A DNA stretch of 64,000 nucleotides, taken from contig NZ_CP075524.1 in assembly GCF_025808395.1 (NCBI RefSeq), positions 2,108,001-2,172,000 of the forward strand, in the 5' to 3' direction. Within the stretch, counting starts at the first letter, position 1; every line of letters starts with the position of its first letter. A program made the translations under genes and the position numbers. The notes below the pieces were generated by a model. It ran no database searches. It saw nothing but the letters and a program-made list of their open reading frames with translations, and was not told the origin of the DNA. Below, piece by piece: positions 34,145 to 44,089 of the stretch. This DNA comes from Microcella sp. (lineage in GTDB: Bacteria > Actinomycetota > Actinomycetes > Actinomycetales > Microbacteriaceae).

Positions 34145-35317
34145 ATGAGCAGGAACGCATGGTTCGAGACCGTCGCCGAGGCGCAGCGTCGAGCCAAGAA
34201 GCGGCTGCCGGCCCCCGTCTACGGGGCGCTGATCGCCGGCTCGGAGAAGGGCGTCACTCTCGACGACAACATCGCGGCGTACAGCGAACTCGGCTTCGCG
34301 CCGCGCATCGCCGACCACCACGCTCACCGAGACCTGTCGAGTTCGGTCATGGGCATCGACATCGCCCTGCCTGTCATCATCTCGCCCACCGGAGTGCAGG
34401 CCGTGCACCCGCAGGGCGAGATCGCCGTGTCACGCGCGGCCGCCAACCGCGGCACCATCATGGGCCTGAGCTCGTTCGCGTCGAAGGCGGTGGAAGACGT
34501 TGTTGCCGCCAACCCGAACACCCTCTTTCAGGTCTACTGGAGCGGCTCGAAAGAGGAGATGGTGCATCGGATCGAGCGGGCGAAGGCCGCTGGCGCCAAG
34601 GGACTCATCGCCACTCTCGACTGGTCGTTCTCGCACGGTCGCGACTGGGGCAGCCCGCAGATTCCCGAGCGGCTGACGCTCGGCGCGGCGCTGAACTTCG
34701 CCCCGCACGCGCTGCCGCGCATCCCCTGGCTGTGGAGCTTCGCCAAGACCTTCCGCGTGCCCGACCTCAAGGCGCCCAACCTGAAGCCCAAGGCGGGCGG
34801 CGAGCCACCGACCTTCTTCGGCGCATACGGCGAGTGGATGGGCACGCCCCCGCCCAGCTGGGACGACGTGCGGTGGCTGCGCGAGCAGTGGGACGGCCCG
34901 TTCATGCTCAAAGGCGTCGGGCGCATCGACGATGCCAAGCGGGCGATCGACATCGGCGCCACGACCATCTCGGTCTCGAACCACGGCGGCAACAACCTCG
35001 ACACGATTCCGGCGCCGATTCGCATGCTTCCGGGCATCGCCGAAGCGGTCGGCGACCAGATCGAGATCGTGCTCGACGGCGGGGTGCGCCGTGGCTCCGA
35101 CGTCGTCAAGGCTGTCGCGCTCGGAGCTCGCGCCGTGATGATCGGCCGTGCCTACCTCTGGGGTCTCGCCGCCAACGGGCAGGCGGGGGTCGAGAACGTG
35201 CTCGACATCATGCGCGGCGGCATCGACTCGGCGCTGCTCGGGCTCGGGCGCGGCTCGCTCAGCGAGCTCACGCGCGACGACGTGTACGTGCCCGAGGGCT
35301 TCGAGAAGATCCGCTGA
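34145..35317 (+). CDS. mftD: Mycofactocin FMN dehydrogenase MftD
   Basis: The 390-residue FMN-dependent alpha-hydroxy-acid dehydrogenase family member shows ISPTGVQAVHPQGEIAVSRAA, FQVYWSGSKEEM, ISVSNHGGNNLDTIPAPIRML and VLDGGVRRGSDVVKAVALGARAVMIGRAYL. In the pathway it oxidatively deaminates the peptide-derived AHDP to give the alpha-keto compound premycofactocin. ATG 34145 follows AAGGAG (34131-34136) by eight bases. It begins the mftDEF run. Confidence 0.93.
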   Translation: MSRNAWFETVAEAQRRAKKRLPAPVYGALIAGSEKGVTLDDNIAAYSELGFAPRIADHHAHRDLSSSVMGIDIALPVIISPTGVQAVHPQGEIAVSRAAANRGTIMGLSSFASKAVEDVVAANPNTLFQVYWSGSKEEMVHRIERAKAAGAKGLIATLDWSFSHGRDWGSPQIPERLTLGAALNFAPHALPRIPWLWSFAKTFRVPDLKAPNLKPKAGGEPPTFFGAYGEWMGTPPPSWDDVRWLREQWDGPFMLKGVGRIDDAKRAIDIGATTISVSNHGGNNLDTIPAPIRMLPGIAEAVGDQIEIVLDGGVRRGSDVVKAVALGARAVMIGRAYLWGLAANGQAGVENVLDIMRGGIDSALLGLGRGSLSELTRDDVYVPEGFEKIR

Positions 35318-35354
35318 GCCGCACCGTGCCGGGCAACCCCGATACGGTGGCGTC

Positions 35355-36062
35355 GTGACGCGACTCGACGAGGTGGCCTGGCCGGGCATCCCGAACCAGC
35401 CCCTGATGCTCGTGCCGCTCGGATCTACCGAGCAGCACGGCCCGCACCTGCCGTTCACGGTCGACGCCGTCGTCGCTGAGGCTGTCGCGCGGTCGGCGGG
35501 CGCGCGGCTCGGCGCGGTCGTCGCGCCCGTGCTCGCCTACGGCTCGAGCGGCGAGCACCAGCAGTTCGCGGGCACCCTCTCGATCGGGCAGGATGCCCTG
35601 CGCCTGCTGCTCGTCGAGCTCGTGCGCTCGGCGCGCACGTGGGCGGCTCGAGTGGTGCTCGTGAACGGGCACGGCGGCAACACGCCCGTGCTGTCGGAGG
35701 TCGTACCCACTCTGCGCGCCGAAGGTCACGACGTGGCGTGGATCGGGCTCACCGTGCCCAGCAGCTCGCCGAGTGACGCGCACGCGGGTCGCACCGAGAC
35801 CGCGCTCATGCTGCACTTCGCGCCCGAGCGGGTCGGCGACTTCGCCGAGGTCGAGGGCGCCACCCGTGCGCTCGTCGAGCTGATGCCCGCCCTGCGAGCG
35901 GGCCGGCTGCACGAGGTTGCACCGAACGGCGTGCTGGGCGACCCCCGTGGTGCGACGGCGGCCGAGGGGGCCGCGCTGCTCGCGACGCTCGTCGACGAGG
36001 CTGTGCGGCACATCGAGCGTGGGGTGACGGACGGCGACGGCATGCTGCGAGCGCCGCAGTGA
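35355..36062 (+). CDS. mftE: Mycofactocin creatininase-type peptidase MftE
   Basis: The 235-residue metallopeptidase of the creatininase family has the metal-site phrases LGSTEQHGPHLPFTVD and NGHGGNTPVL, and AHAGRTETALML. It cleaves the modified MftA to free the C-terminal cross-linked dipeptide. GTG 35355 is chosen because the protein then opens with the expected DEVAWPGIP; longer in-frame starts run into the mftD gene. Its stop overlaps mftF (GTGA at 36059-36062). Confidence 0.92.
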   Translation: MTRLDEVAWPGIPNQPLMLVPLGSTEQHGPHLPFTVDAVVAEAVARSAGARLGAVVAPVLAYGSSGEHQQFAGTLSIGQDALRLLLVELVRSARTWAARVVLVNGHGGNTPVLSEVVPTLRAEGHDVAWIGLTVPSSSPSDAHAGRTETALMLHFAPERVGDFAEVEGATRALVELMPALRAGRLHEVAPNGVLGDPRGATAAEGAALLATLVDEAVRHIERGVTDGDGMLRAPQ

Positions 36063-37471
36063 CGGCCGCCGCGCGCCTGCCCGACGGCTTCACGGTGCGG
36101 CTGAACCGCCGCACCTGGGTCGCCGACGAGGGGGCGACGCTCGTCGGCGGCGCCCCGACGCGGGTGCTCTACCTCACGGCGCTCGCCCGCACGATGCTCA
36201 CCGGCGGGCGCCTCGTCGTGGGCTCGTCGGGCACCGCGGCGCTCGCCGAGAGGCTGCTCGACGCCGGCGCCGCAGACCCTGTCGTCGCCGAGCTGCCCGA
36301 CGTGACCGGACGGGTGACCGTGGTGGTGCCCGCGCACGATCGGCCCGACGCGGTCGCGCGGCTGCTGGCGAGCATCCCGAGCGCAACCCCGGTGATCGTC
36401 GTCGACGACCGCTCGCGACGACCGGAGGCAGTGCGGCGCGTCGCCGAGCAGCACGGCGCCCGTGTCATCTCGCTGCCCGAGAATCTCGGACCAGCGGGGG
36501 CGCGCAACGCCGGGCTCGCGGCAGTCACGACCCCCTTCGTGGCTTTCATCGACAGCGACATGGTGATCGATGCCGACACGCTGCCGCAGCTGCTGCGGCA
36601 CTTCGGCGACCCGCGCGTCGGTCTCGTCGCCCCGCGCATCGCCGGCCTCGAGCCCGAGGGCCGACCGAACTGGATCACGCGGTACGAGGCGGCGCGGTCG
36701 TCGCTCGACCTCGGCGCCGAGCCCTCGGTCGTGCGACCCGGAGCGCGCGTGTCGTGGCTGCCGGCAGCCTGCCTCGTCGCGCGCACCGACGCGATCGGCG
36801 CGGGGTTCACACCGGGCATGAGAGTGGCAGAAGACGTCGACCTCGTCTGGCGGCTGTGCGAGCAGGGCTGGCGCGTGCGCTACGAGCCAGCGGTCGAGGC
36901 GAGGCACGAGCACCGGCGCACCCTGCTCGACTGGCTCGGCCGCAAGGCCTTCTACGGCACGGGGGCCGACGACCTCGCGGCGCGGCACGGCGACACCGTC
37001 GCGCCCGCCGTCTACACGCCGTGGACCCTCGTGTTCGTGGGAGCCCTGCTCGCGCAGCGGCGCTGGTCGCTGCCCATCGCCGCGGGGGCTGCCGCCGTCG
37101 CCGCCGTGCGCATCGGATCGCGGTTGCGGCCCACCGCCGATCGAGCACGCATCGCGGCGCGGCTCACCGGCATGGGGGCGCTCGCCGCCACCGCGCAGAC
37201 CGCCGAACTGCTGACGCGGCACTGGTGGCCTCTCGCCGTCGCTGGATCACTCGTCTCGCGCCGGTTTCGGCGTGCGACCGTCGTCGCCGCGGTCGCCGAT
37301 GCCCTGTACGAGCACCGTCGCACCGCGACGGGCATGGGGTTGCTGTCGTTTGCCGTCGCGCGTCGGCTCGACGACCTCGCCTACGGCGCAGGGCTCTGGT
37401 GGGGCGCGCTGCGGGCGCGCTCGATCCGGGCGCTGCGGCCGGTCGTGCGGCTGCGGTCGCGCATCAGGTAG
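36059..37471 (+). CDS. mftF: Mycofactocin glycosyltransferase MftF
   Basis: The 470-residue protein opens with the MftF-specific LPDGFTVRLNRRTWV, then has a GT2 domain: VTVVVPAHDRPDAVARLL, VIVVDDRS, GARNAGLAAV and the DxD-like IDSDM. A hydrophobic, Ala-rich C-terminal half suggests membrane association. In mycobacteria it adds beta-1,4-glucose units to premycofactocin to give mycofactocin. This closes the mft gene run. Confidence 0.92.
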   Translation: MTAAARLPDGFTVRLNRRTWVADEGATLVGGAPTRVLYLTALARTMLTGGRLVVGSSGTAALAERLLDAGAADPVVAELPDVTGRVTVVVPAHDRPDAVARLLASIPSATPVIVVDDRSRRPEAVRRVAEQHGARVISLPENLGPAGARNAGLAAVTTPFVAFIDSDMVIDADTLPQLLRHFGDPRVGLVAPRIAGLEPEGRPNWITRYEAARSSLDLGAEPSVVRPGARVSWLPAACLVARTDAIGAGFTPGMRVAEDVDLVWRLCEQGWRVRYEPAVEARHEHRRTLLDWLGRKAFYGTGADDLAARHGDTVAPAVYTPWTLVFVGALLAQRRWSLPIAAGAAAVAAVRIGSRLRPTADRARIAARLTGMGALAATAQTAELLTRHWWPLAVAGSLVSRRFRRATVVAAVADALYEHRRTATGMGLLSFAVARRLDDLAYGAGLWWGALRARSIRALRPVVRLRSRIR

Positions 37472-37521
37472 CTGCGGCCAGCGGGCGCGCCGGCTCTCCT
37501 GCGGTGCGCGCCGGGGCAGGC

Positions 37522-37878
37522 TCAGCCGCGCTGCGCCGCACGCACGAGCTCGAGCGCGACCGCGTCGTCGAGGCCGAGCCGCCGTGCTCGCTCGACGAAC
37601 TCACGGGCGGCGACCTGCGCCTGCTGCTGCGCGGCATCGCCCTGCGGGGCGACGAACGAGCCCGCGCGCCCGCGGGTCTCGATGATGCCGTCGGACTCGA
37701 GCTCGCGGTAGGCGCGCGCAACCGTGTTGACTGCGAGCCCCAGCTGCTCGGCGAGCGCGCGCACGGTCGGCAGCTTGGCGCCCGCGACGAGCTCACCGGC
37801 CGCGACCGCGTCGCGCACTTGAGTGCGCAGCTGCTCGAACGGCGGGGTCGCCGAGCTCGCGTCGATCGAGTACTTCAT
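37522..37878 (-). CDS. GntR-family (YtrA-type) transcriptional regulator
   Basis: The 118-residue protein has the short YtrA-type layout: a winged helix (PPFEQLRTQVRDAVAAGELVAGAKLPTVRALAEQLGLAVNTVARAYRELESDGIIETRGRAGSFV) and a short C-terminal helix, without an effector domain. It shares an ATGA overlap with the upstream RamB-like gene, so both are leftward and coupled. It is tail to tail with mftF. Its target genes are unknown. Confidence 0.85.
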   Translation of the reverse strand: MKYSIDASSATPPFEQLRTQVRDAVAAGELVAGAKLPTVRALAEQLGLAVNTVARAYRELESDGIIETRGRAGSFVAPQGDAAQQQAQVAAREFVERARRLGLDDAVALELVRAAQRG

Positions 37879-39353
37879 GCGCCTGCTCCGCCCGGCGCGT
37901 GCCGCTCGAGAAAGCCGAAGACCTCGGTCTGGTCGACGCCGGGAAACGATTCAGTCGGCAGCGCGGCGAGCAGCGACGAGTGGACGCGCGCTTGAGGCCG
38001 CGCCGAGCCGCTCCAGCGCTCGGCGAGCGGTGCCGGCGCCTGTCGGCAGCACGCCGCGTCGGGGCAGGTCGACTCGCCCCGACGCGTGGTCTCGCGCCCG
38101 CGAAACCATTTGACGTGCGCGAACGGCGTGCCGACCGAGATCGAGAACTCGCCCGCCGAGCCCGACTCGATGCGCGAGGTGCACCAGTAGGTGCCGGTGG
38201 GCTTATCGGTGTACTGGTGATAGGCGCTGAAGCGGTCGGGCTCATCGAACACCTGGCGCGCTGACCACTTGCGGCACACCAGTTGCCCTTCGACCGCGCC
38301 GAGGGCGTCTGCCGGAAACTGCACGCTGTCGTTCTCGTAGGCCTTCGAGAGCACGCCCGCCGGTGACACCTTCAAGAAGTGCACCGGAATACCCAGGTGC
38401 TCGGTCGCGAGGTTCGTGAACCTGTGCGCGGCCGTCTCGTACGACACCGCGAAGGCGTCGCGCAGGTCTTCGACGGCGAGCTCGCGGCGCTCTTTCGCCT
38501 TCTGCAGAAACGCCACGGCGTCGGCCTCGGCGATGAGCAGAGCGGCGGCGAGGTAGTTGGTCTCGACGCGCTGGGTGAGAAACTCGGCATAGTCGCGCGG
38601 CTCTGGGCGCCCGAGCACGTGCGCGGCGAGGGCCTGCAGCAGGGTCGTGCGGGGGTCGCGACCCGGTGCGTTCGCGACGGGCAGGTAGATGCGCCCGTTC
38701 TCGAGGTCGGTGATCGACCGGGTCGAGCTCGGCAGGTCGCTCACGTGGTGCAGTGTGAAGCCGAGGTGCGCGGCGAGTTCGCCCGCCACACGCTGCGGCA
38801 GCGGCCCGCCCTCGTGCCCCACGGCGCGCAGCAGGTCGGCCGCCGCACTCTCGAGCTCGCCGAAGTAGTTGCCGCGGTCGCGCATCGCCCGACGCAGTTC
38901 TGCGTTCGCGCGCCGCGCCTCTTCAGGGGTGGCGGCGCGCTCGACGTGCACGCGCTGCAGCTCGTCGTGCAGAGCCAGCACGGTCTCGATCGCCTCATCG
39001 CTCAGGCTCTTGCGCACCGGCAGCGGCGCGATGCCCAGACTCGCGAACAGCGGGCCCTCCTGGGCCCGCGCCAGCGCGATCTCGAGCGCCGCCCGCCTGC
39101 TCGGCGGCGTGGGGGTGAGCAGCTCGTCGAGCGAGACTCCGACGGCTCGAGCGACCGACTGCAGCTCGCTGAGCTTCGCCTCGCGCTTGCCGTTCTCGAG
39201 GCTCGACATGTGCGATGTCGCCACCCCGACGGCACTCGCCACGTCGGCGAGCGTGAGCGCGGCATCCGTTCGCAATTGCCGGATGCGCTTGCCGAGGGTC
39301 AACGAATCGATCACCTCATCAGCCTGAGGGGGTTTGAGCGGCGAATCGAGCAT
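37875..39353 (-). CDS. RamB/ScfR-type XRE regulator with DUF2083 domain
   Basis: The 492-residue protein has an XRE helix-turn-helix (LGKRIRQLRTDAALTLADVASAVGVATSHMSSLENGKREAKLSELQSVARAVGVSLDELL, residues 20-80), a central IrrE-like zinc-region fold (AAHVLGR, EFLTQRVETNYLAAALLIAE) and a Cys-rich C-terminal section (CPDAACC). This is the architecture of RamB and ScfR regulators that control isocitrate lyase and short-chain fatty acid genes. It is divergent from aceA. ATG 39353 is used; an upstream ATG at 39584 would run through the operator region. Confidence 0.85.
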   Translation of the reverse strand: MLDSPLKPPQADEVIDSLTLGKRIRQLRTDAALTLADVASAVGVATSHMSSLENGKREAKLSELQSVARAVGVSLDELLTPTPPSRRAALEIALARAQEGPLFASLGIAPLPVRKSLSDEAIETVLALHDELQRVHVERAATPEEARRANAELRRAMRDRGNYFGELESAAADLLRAVGHEGGPLPQRVAGELAAHLGFTLHHVSDLPSSTRSITDLENGRIYLPVANAPGRDPRTTLLQALAAHVLGRPEPRDYAEFLTQRVETNYLAAALLIAEADAVAFLQKAKERRELAVEDLRDAFAVSYETAAHRFTNLATEHLGIPVHFLKVSPAGVLSKAYENDSVQFPADALGAVEGQLVCRKWSARQVFDEPDRFSAYHQYTDKPTGTYWCTSRIESGSAGEFSISVGTPFAHVKWFRGRETTRRGESTCPDAACCRQAPAPLAERWSGSARPQARVHSSLLAALPTESFPGVDQTEVFGFLERHAPGGAGA

Positions 39354-39372
39354 GTCGAGAGCCTGACAGGCC

Positions 39373-39392
39373 TCAGTTTTCAGCGCAACTGA
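39373..39392. promoter_or_regulatory. Inverted repeat next to the ramB-like start
   Basis: TCAGTT (39373-39378) and AACTGA (39387-39392) flank eight bases, 20 bases upstream of the ramB-like start codon. GCCTG-A-CAGGC (39361-39371) adjoins it. Plausible autoregulatory operator. Confidence 0.35.
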
Positions 39393-39491
39393 ACTTTCTC
39401 GGTATTTCAGGCGGTCTCGATCGGTTCGAGGGTCGATTCTTCGCCCAGTGTTGCTCACACGACCACCGGCGCCGCCGCTCATGCGACGGCT

Positions 39492-39572
39492 CTGTGCACT
39501 AACTACTGCAGAAGCGCCGCCCTCGCACAGTTCGCGGGCCAGGCGGGCAGTTCTGCAGACGTGAGTGCACAG
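39492..39572. promoter_or_regulatory. Paired near-inverted 22-bp elements upstream of aceA
   Basis: Element A (39492-39513) and element B (39551-39572) are opposite-strand copies that match at 19 of 22 positions, with centres 59 bp apart. Each has an outer TGCA pair flanking a 6-8 bp centre (A: TGCAC...CTGCA). Element B ends 30 bases before aceA. The pair fits a looping or cooperative RamB-type operator. No canonical promoter hexamers were found with confidence. Confidence 0.5.
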
Positions 39573-39602
39573 CACCCCGAGCAACTATCGAAGGAGCACC
39601 TC

Positions 39603-40907
39603 ATGACGCAGAACCAGCCGAACCGCCCGGGCGACCAGACCGAGACCGCCGCCGAGCTCGAGACCCGCTGGAAGACCGACGCCCGCTGGAACGGCGTGCG
39701 CCGCGACTACACCGCCGACGACGTCATCGCGCTGCGCGGCCCCGTGCGCGAAGAGCGCACGCTCGCCCGCCGCGGCGCCGAGAAGCTGTGGCAGCAGATT
39801 CAGGCCAACACCGACAACCCCGACGAGTGGACGTACGCCCTCGGCGCCCTCACCGGCAACCAGGCCGTGCAGCAGGTGCGCGCGGGCCTCAAGGCCATCT
39901 ACTTGAGCGGCTGGCAGGTGGCCGCCGACGCCAACCTGTCGGGCCAGACCTACCCCGACCAGAGCCTCTACCCGGCCAACTCGGTGCCCGCCGTCGTGCG
40001 CCGCATCAACAACGCGTTGCTGCGCGCGGGCCAGATCGAGCAGAACGACACCGACTGGATGGCCCCCATCGTCGCCGACGCCGAGGCCGGCTTCGGCGGC
40101 CCGCTCAACGCCTACGAACTCATGCACGGCATGATCGAGGCCGGCGCCGCGGGCGTGCACTGGGAGGACCAGCTCGCGAGCGAGAAGAAGTGCGGCCACA
40201 TGGGCGGCAAGGTGCTCGTTCCTACGAGCCAGCACATCCGCACCCTCAACGCCGCGCGCCTGGCCGCCGACGTGGCCGACGTGCCCACGATCGTCATCGC
40301 GCGCACCGACTCGCTCGCCGCCAACCTCATCACGAGCGACGTGGATGATCGAGACAAGCCCTTCCTCACCGGCGGCCGCACGGCCGAAGGCTTCTATGAG
40401 GTCGAGCCTGGCATCGGTCCGGTGCTCGCACGGGGGCACGCCTACGCCGAATACGCCGACTTGCTCTGGGTCGAGTCGAGCGAGCCCGACCTCGAGCTCG
40501 CGCGCGCCTTCGCCGAGAGCATCCACCAGGAGTTCCCCGGCAAGAAGCTCGCCTACAACTGCTCGCCGAGCTTCAACTGGAAGCGCCACCTCGACGACGA
40601 CACCATCGCGAAGTTTCAGCGCGAACTGTCGGCCATGGGCTACGCGTTCCAATTCATCACCCTCGCGGGCTTCCACTCGCTCAACCACGGCATGTTCGAG
40701 CTCGCGAGCGGCTACCGCGACCGCCAGATGAGCGCCTACGTCGAGCTGCAGGAGGCCGAGTTTGCTTCCGAGGCTCACGGCTACACCGCCACCAAGCACC
40801 AGCGCGAAGTGGGCACCGGCTACTTCGACCGCATCGCCACGGCTCTCAACCCCGAGAGCGCGACCCTGGCACTCGTCGGCTCTACCGAGTCAGAGCAGTT
40901 TCACTAA
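39603..40907 (+). CDS. aceA: Isocitrate lyase
   Basis: The 434-residue enzyme contains the lyase signature KKCGHMGGK (catalytic Cys197), PIVADAEAGFGGPLNAYELM and FNWKRHLDDDTIAKFQRELSAMGYAFQFITLAG. It splits isocitrate to glyoxylate and succinate, the first step of the glyoxylate shunt used on acetate or fatty acids. ATG 39603 follows AAGGAG (39591-39596) by six bases, so an in-frame GTG at 39561 is not used. The paired elements at 39492-39572 suggest RamB-type control. Confidence 0.95.
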   Translation: MTQNQPNRPGDQTETAAELETRWKTDARWNGVRRDYTADDVIALRGPVREERTLARRGAEKLWQQIQANTDNPDEWTYALGALTGNQAVQQVRAGLKAIYLSGWQVAADANLSGQTYPDQSLYPANSVPAVVRRINNALLRAGQIEQNDTDWMAPIVADAEAGFGGPLNAYELMHGMIEAGAAGVHWEDQLASEKKCGHMGGKVLVPTSQHIRTLNAARLAADVADVPTIVIARTDSLAANLITSDVDDRDKPFLTGGRTAEGFYEVEPGIGPVLARGHAYAEYADLLWVESSEPDLELARAFAESIHQEFPGKKLAYNCSPSFNWKRHLDDDTIAKFQRELSAMGYAFQFITLAGFHSLNHGMFELASGYRDRQMSAYVELQEAEFASEAHGYTATKHQREVGTGYFDRIATALNPESATLALVGSTESEQFH

Positions 40908-40935
40908 ACCTCTCGAACCAGACACGGAGACGATC

Positions 40936-42582
<1,647 letters not shown>

Positions 42583-42603
42583 TCGATTCGCTAGCCTCGA
42601 GGC

Positions 42604-42996
42604 ATGTCATCGAGCAGCACCCTCAGCACCCGACGATGGGGTCACCTGCTCGTCGACAGTGCGCTGGTGCTGCTCGGTGCCGCCCTCGTGCTGCTCATCA
42701 ACGCGGCGGCCCCCGGCCCCGAGGTGTGCGCCGCCTCGCTGCCGACACCGGGGCCGTGCTTCGCCGATGACCGGGCGCAGATCGCGCTCATCGCGATCGT
42801 GAGCGTGGTGCTCATCGTCGGGGCGGGAGCGGTGGCGAATCACCTGCTGACCGGCAGGAGGCGACGCGTCACGGTTGCGAGCGCCGCCGCGCTCGCGCTT
42901 GGCGTGGGGATGCTCGGGTGGAGTTCGCTCGCCTACTCGTACTGGATCGTCTTTCCGAGTTGGCAGGTCTGGGCGGCGCTCTCGCACATCAGTTGA
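42604..42996 (+). CDS. Small membrane protein, function unknown
   Basis: The 130-residue protein has three hydrophobic helices (LLVDSALVLLGAALVLLINA, QIALIAIVSVVLIVGAGAV, VASAAALALGVGMLGWSSLAYSYWIVF). No family is recognised. It is 21 bases after aceB and overlaps the end of the opposite-strand lipoprotein gene by eight bases. Confidence 0.6.
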   Translation: MSSSSTLSTRRWGHLLVDSALVLLGAALVLLINAAAPGPEVCAASLPTPGPCFADDRAQIALIAIVSVVLIVGAGAVANHLLTGRRRRVTVASAAALALGVGMLGWSSLAYSYWIVFPSWQVWAALSHIS

Positions 42997-43423
42997 GCCG
43001 GTCAGACGCCGCCTTCTCGTCGGGGTGGTTCGGGGTCCAGCCGTACCAGCCGTCGTCGGTGGGGATCACTGCCCAGTCGCCGCACGCGAAGACCATGTCG
43101 ACGTAGGCCTGCGGGGCTCCGTCGACCGAGAACACGGGGCCAGACTGGCGCTCGACCTCGATGCAGAGTTCGGGGTCGAGTGAGCGAGAGCTCGTCGCGA
43201 GCAGCACCGCCGGCTCAGCATCCGGAGTCTCTCGAGTGGTGATGTCGGTGGCGTCGGCCGGCAGCCACGGTGCCGACTTCGACCAGGTGTCGACGAGTTC
43301 GGCGCTCGTCGAGAACTCGGTGACCCTCTCATTGTTGAGGGTGTCGCCGATCGAGCAGCCGGCGAGAGCGACGTTCGAGGCGGCGGTGAGCAGGGCCAGG
43401 GCAGTCATGCGTGTGAATGTCAT
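42989..43423 (-). CDS. Small putative lipoprotein
   Basis: The 144-residue protein has a lipobox LAGC (Cys about residue 23) after a short hydrophobic stretch, then an acidic mature part ending FACGDWAVIPTDDGWYGWTPNHPDE. It would be anchored to the outer face of the membrane. No known fold is recognised. Confidence 0.65.
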   Translation of the reverse strand: MTFTRMTALALLTAASNVALAGCSIGDTLNNERVTEFSTSAELVDTWSKSAPWLPADATDITTRETPDAEPAVLLATSSRSLDPELCIEVERQSGPVFSVDGAPQAYVDMVFACGDWAVIPTDDGWYGWTPNHPDEKAASDRLN

Positions 43424-43507
43424 GGCTCTATTCAGCCGCGACCGCCTCGAACCGTCTTCCCCCGCGAGTGCCAGCGAGGGGGGTCGAGCGGATGAACCTG
43501 AGTGCGA

Positions 43508-43945
43508 CTATTGGTGGCGGCGGTCGATGAGCCGGGTGAGAATGATCGCGCTGCGCGTGTGGTCGACGTTGGGGGCGACGCGCACCCGTTCGAGGGCATC
43601 TTCGAGCGAGGCGATGTCGCGCGAGCGGATGTGCACGATCGCGTCGGCCTCGCCCGTGACGGTGCCGGCGTCGACCACTTCGGGCACTGCAGAGAGGATG
43701 CGACGCAATTCGTCTGGGGCGACAGTGCCGCGGCAGAAGAGCTCGACATATGCCTCGACGGCCATGCCGTCGACGGCAGGGTCGACCTGCACGGTGAACG
43801 AGCGGATGGTGCCGTCGGCGACGAGCCGGTCGACTCGGCGCTTCACCGCCGAGGCTGAGAGGCCCACGACGTCGCCGATGTCTCCATAGCCGGCGCGGGC
43901 GTTCTGCCGCAGCTGGTCGATGATGCGCGAATCGATGGCGTCCAC
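43508..43945 (-). CDS. Lrp/AsnC-family regulator
   Basis: The 145-residue protein has the Lrp helix-turn-helix DAIDSRIIDQLRQNARAGYGDIGDVVGLSASAVKRRVDRLVADGTIRSF and an AsnC ligand domain (VEAYVELFCRGTVAPDELRRIL, VTGEADAIVHIRSRDIASLEDAL). GTG 43945 is chosen because it directly precedes the usual start of the helix-turn-helix; a longer frame would extend 23 residues upstream. The amino-acid ligand and targets are unknown, though kynU and putA lie in the window. Confidence 0.85.
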   Translation of the reverse strand: MDAIDSRIIDQLRQNARAGYGDIGDVVGLSASAVKRRVDRLVADGTIRSFTVQVDPAVDGMAVEAYVELFCRGTVAPDELRRILSAVPEVVDAGTVTGEADAIVHIRSRDIASLEDALERVRVAPNVDHTRSAIILTRLIDRRHQ

Positions 43946-44017
43946 ACCTGTGAGCGTATGGCACGAGAGCGCGGGGTGGGGGTTTGCCTGGCGGGAGCAT
44001 CCCCCTTGTGTCAATGT

Positions 44018-44036
44018 TTAGGTAAGGCTACCCTTA
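44018..44036 (+). promoter_or_regulatory. DtxR/IdeR-type iron box
   Basis: The sequence TTAGGTAAGGCTACCCTTA lies 54 bases upstream of the iron-binding lipoprotein gene. It is the imperfect TTAGGTNAGGCTAnCCTNA palindrome of actinobacterial iron regulators. It predicts repression of the whole iron importer by iron-loaded IdeR/DtxR. Confidence 0.75.
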
Positions 44037-44089
44037 CTCAAGGCAGCGTCGCCTGTTCCTATTCCTTCCCTCAACGGAGAACCGCCATC

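Noticed and set aside
33126..34148. Arg-rich frame starting in an ATGA overlap with the MoxR gene
   Set aside because: The start context is attractive, but the overlapping frame encodes an unmistakable VWA domain, while this one is Arg/Ala-rich with no motif.
39354..39584. N-terminal extension of the RamB-like regulator
   Set aside because: The extra residues have no fold and cover the divergent promoter region with its repeated elements.
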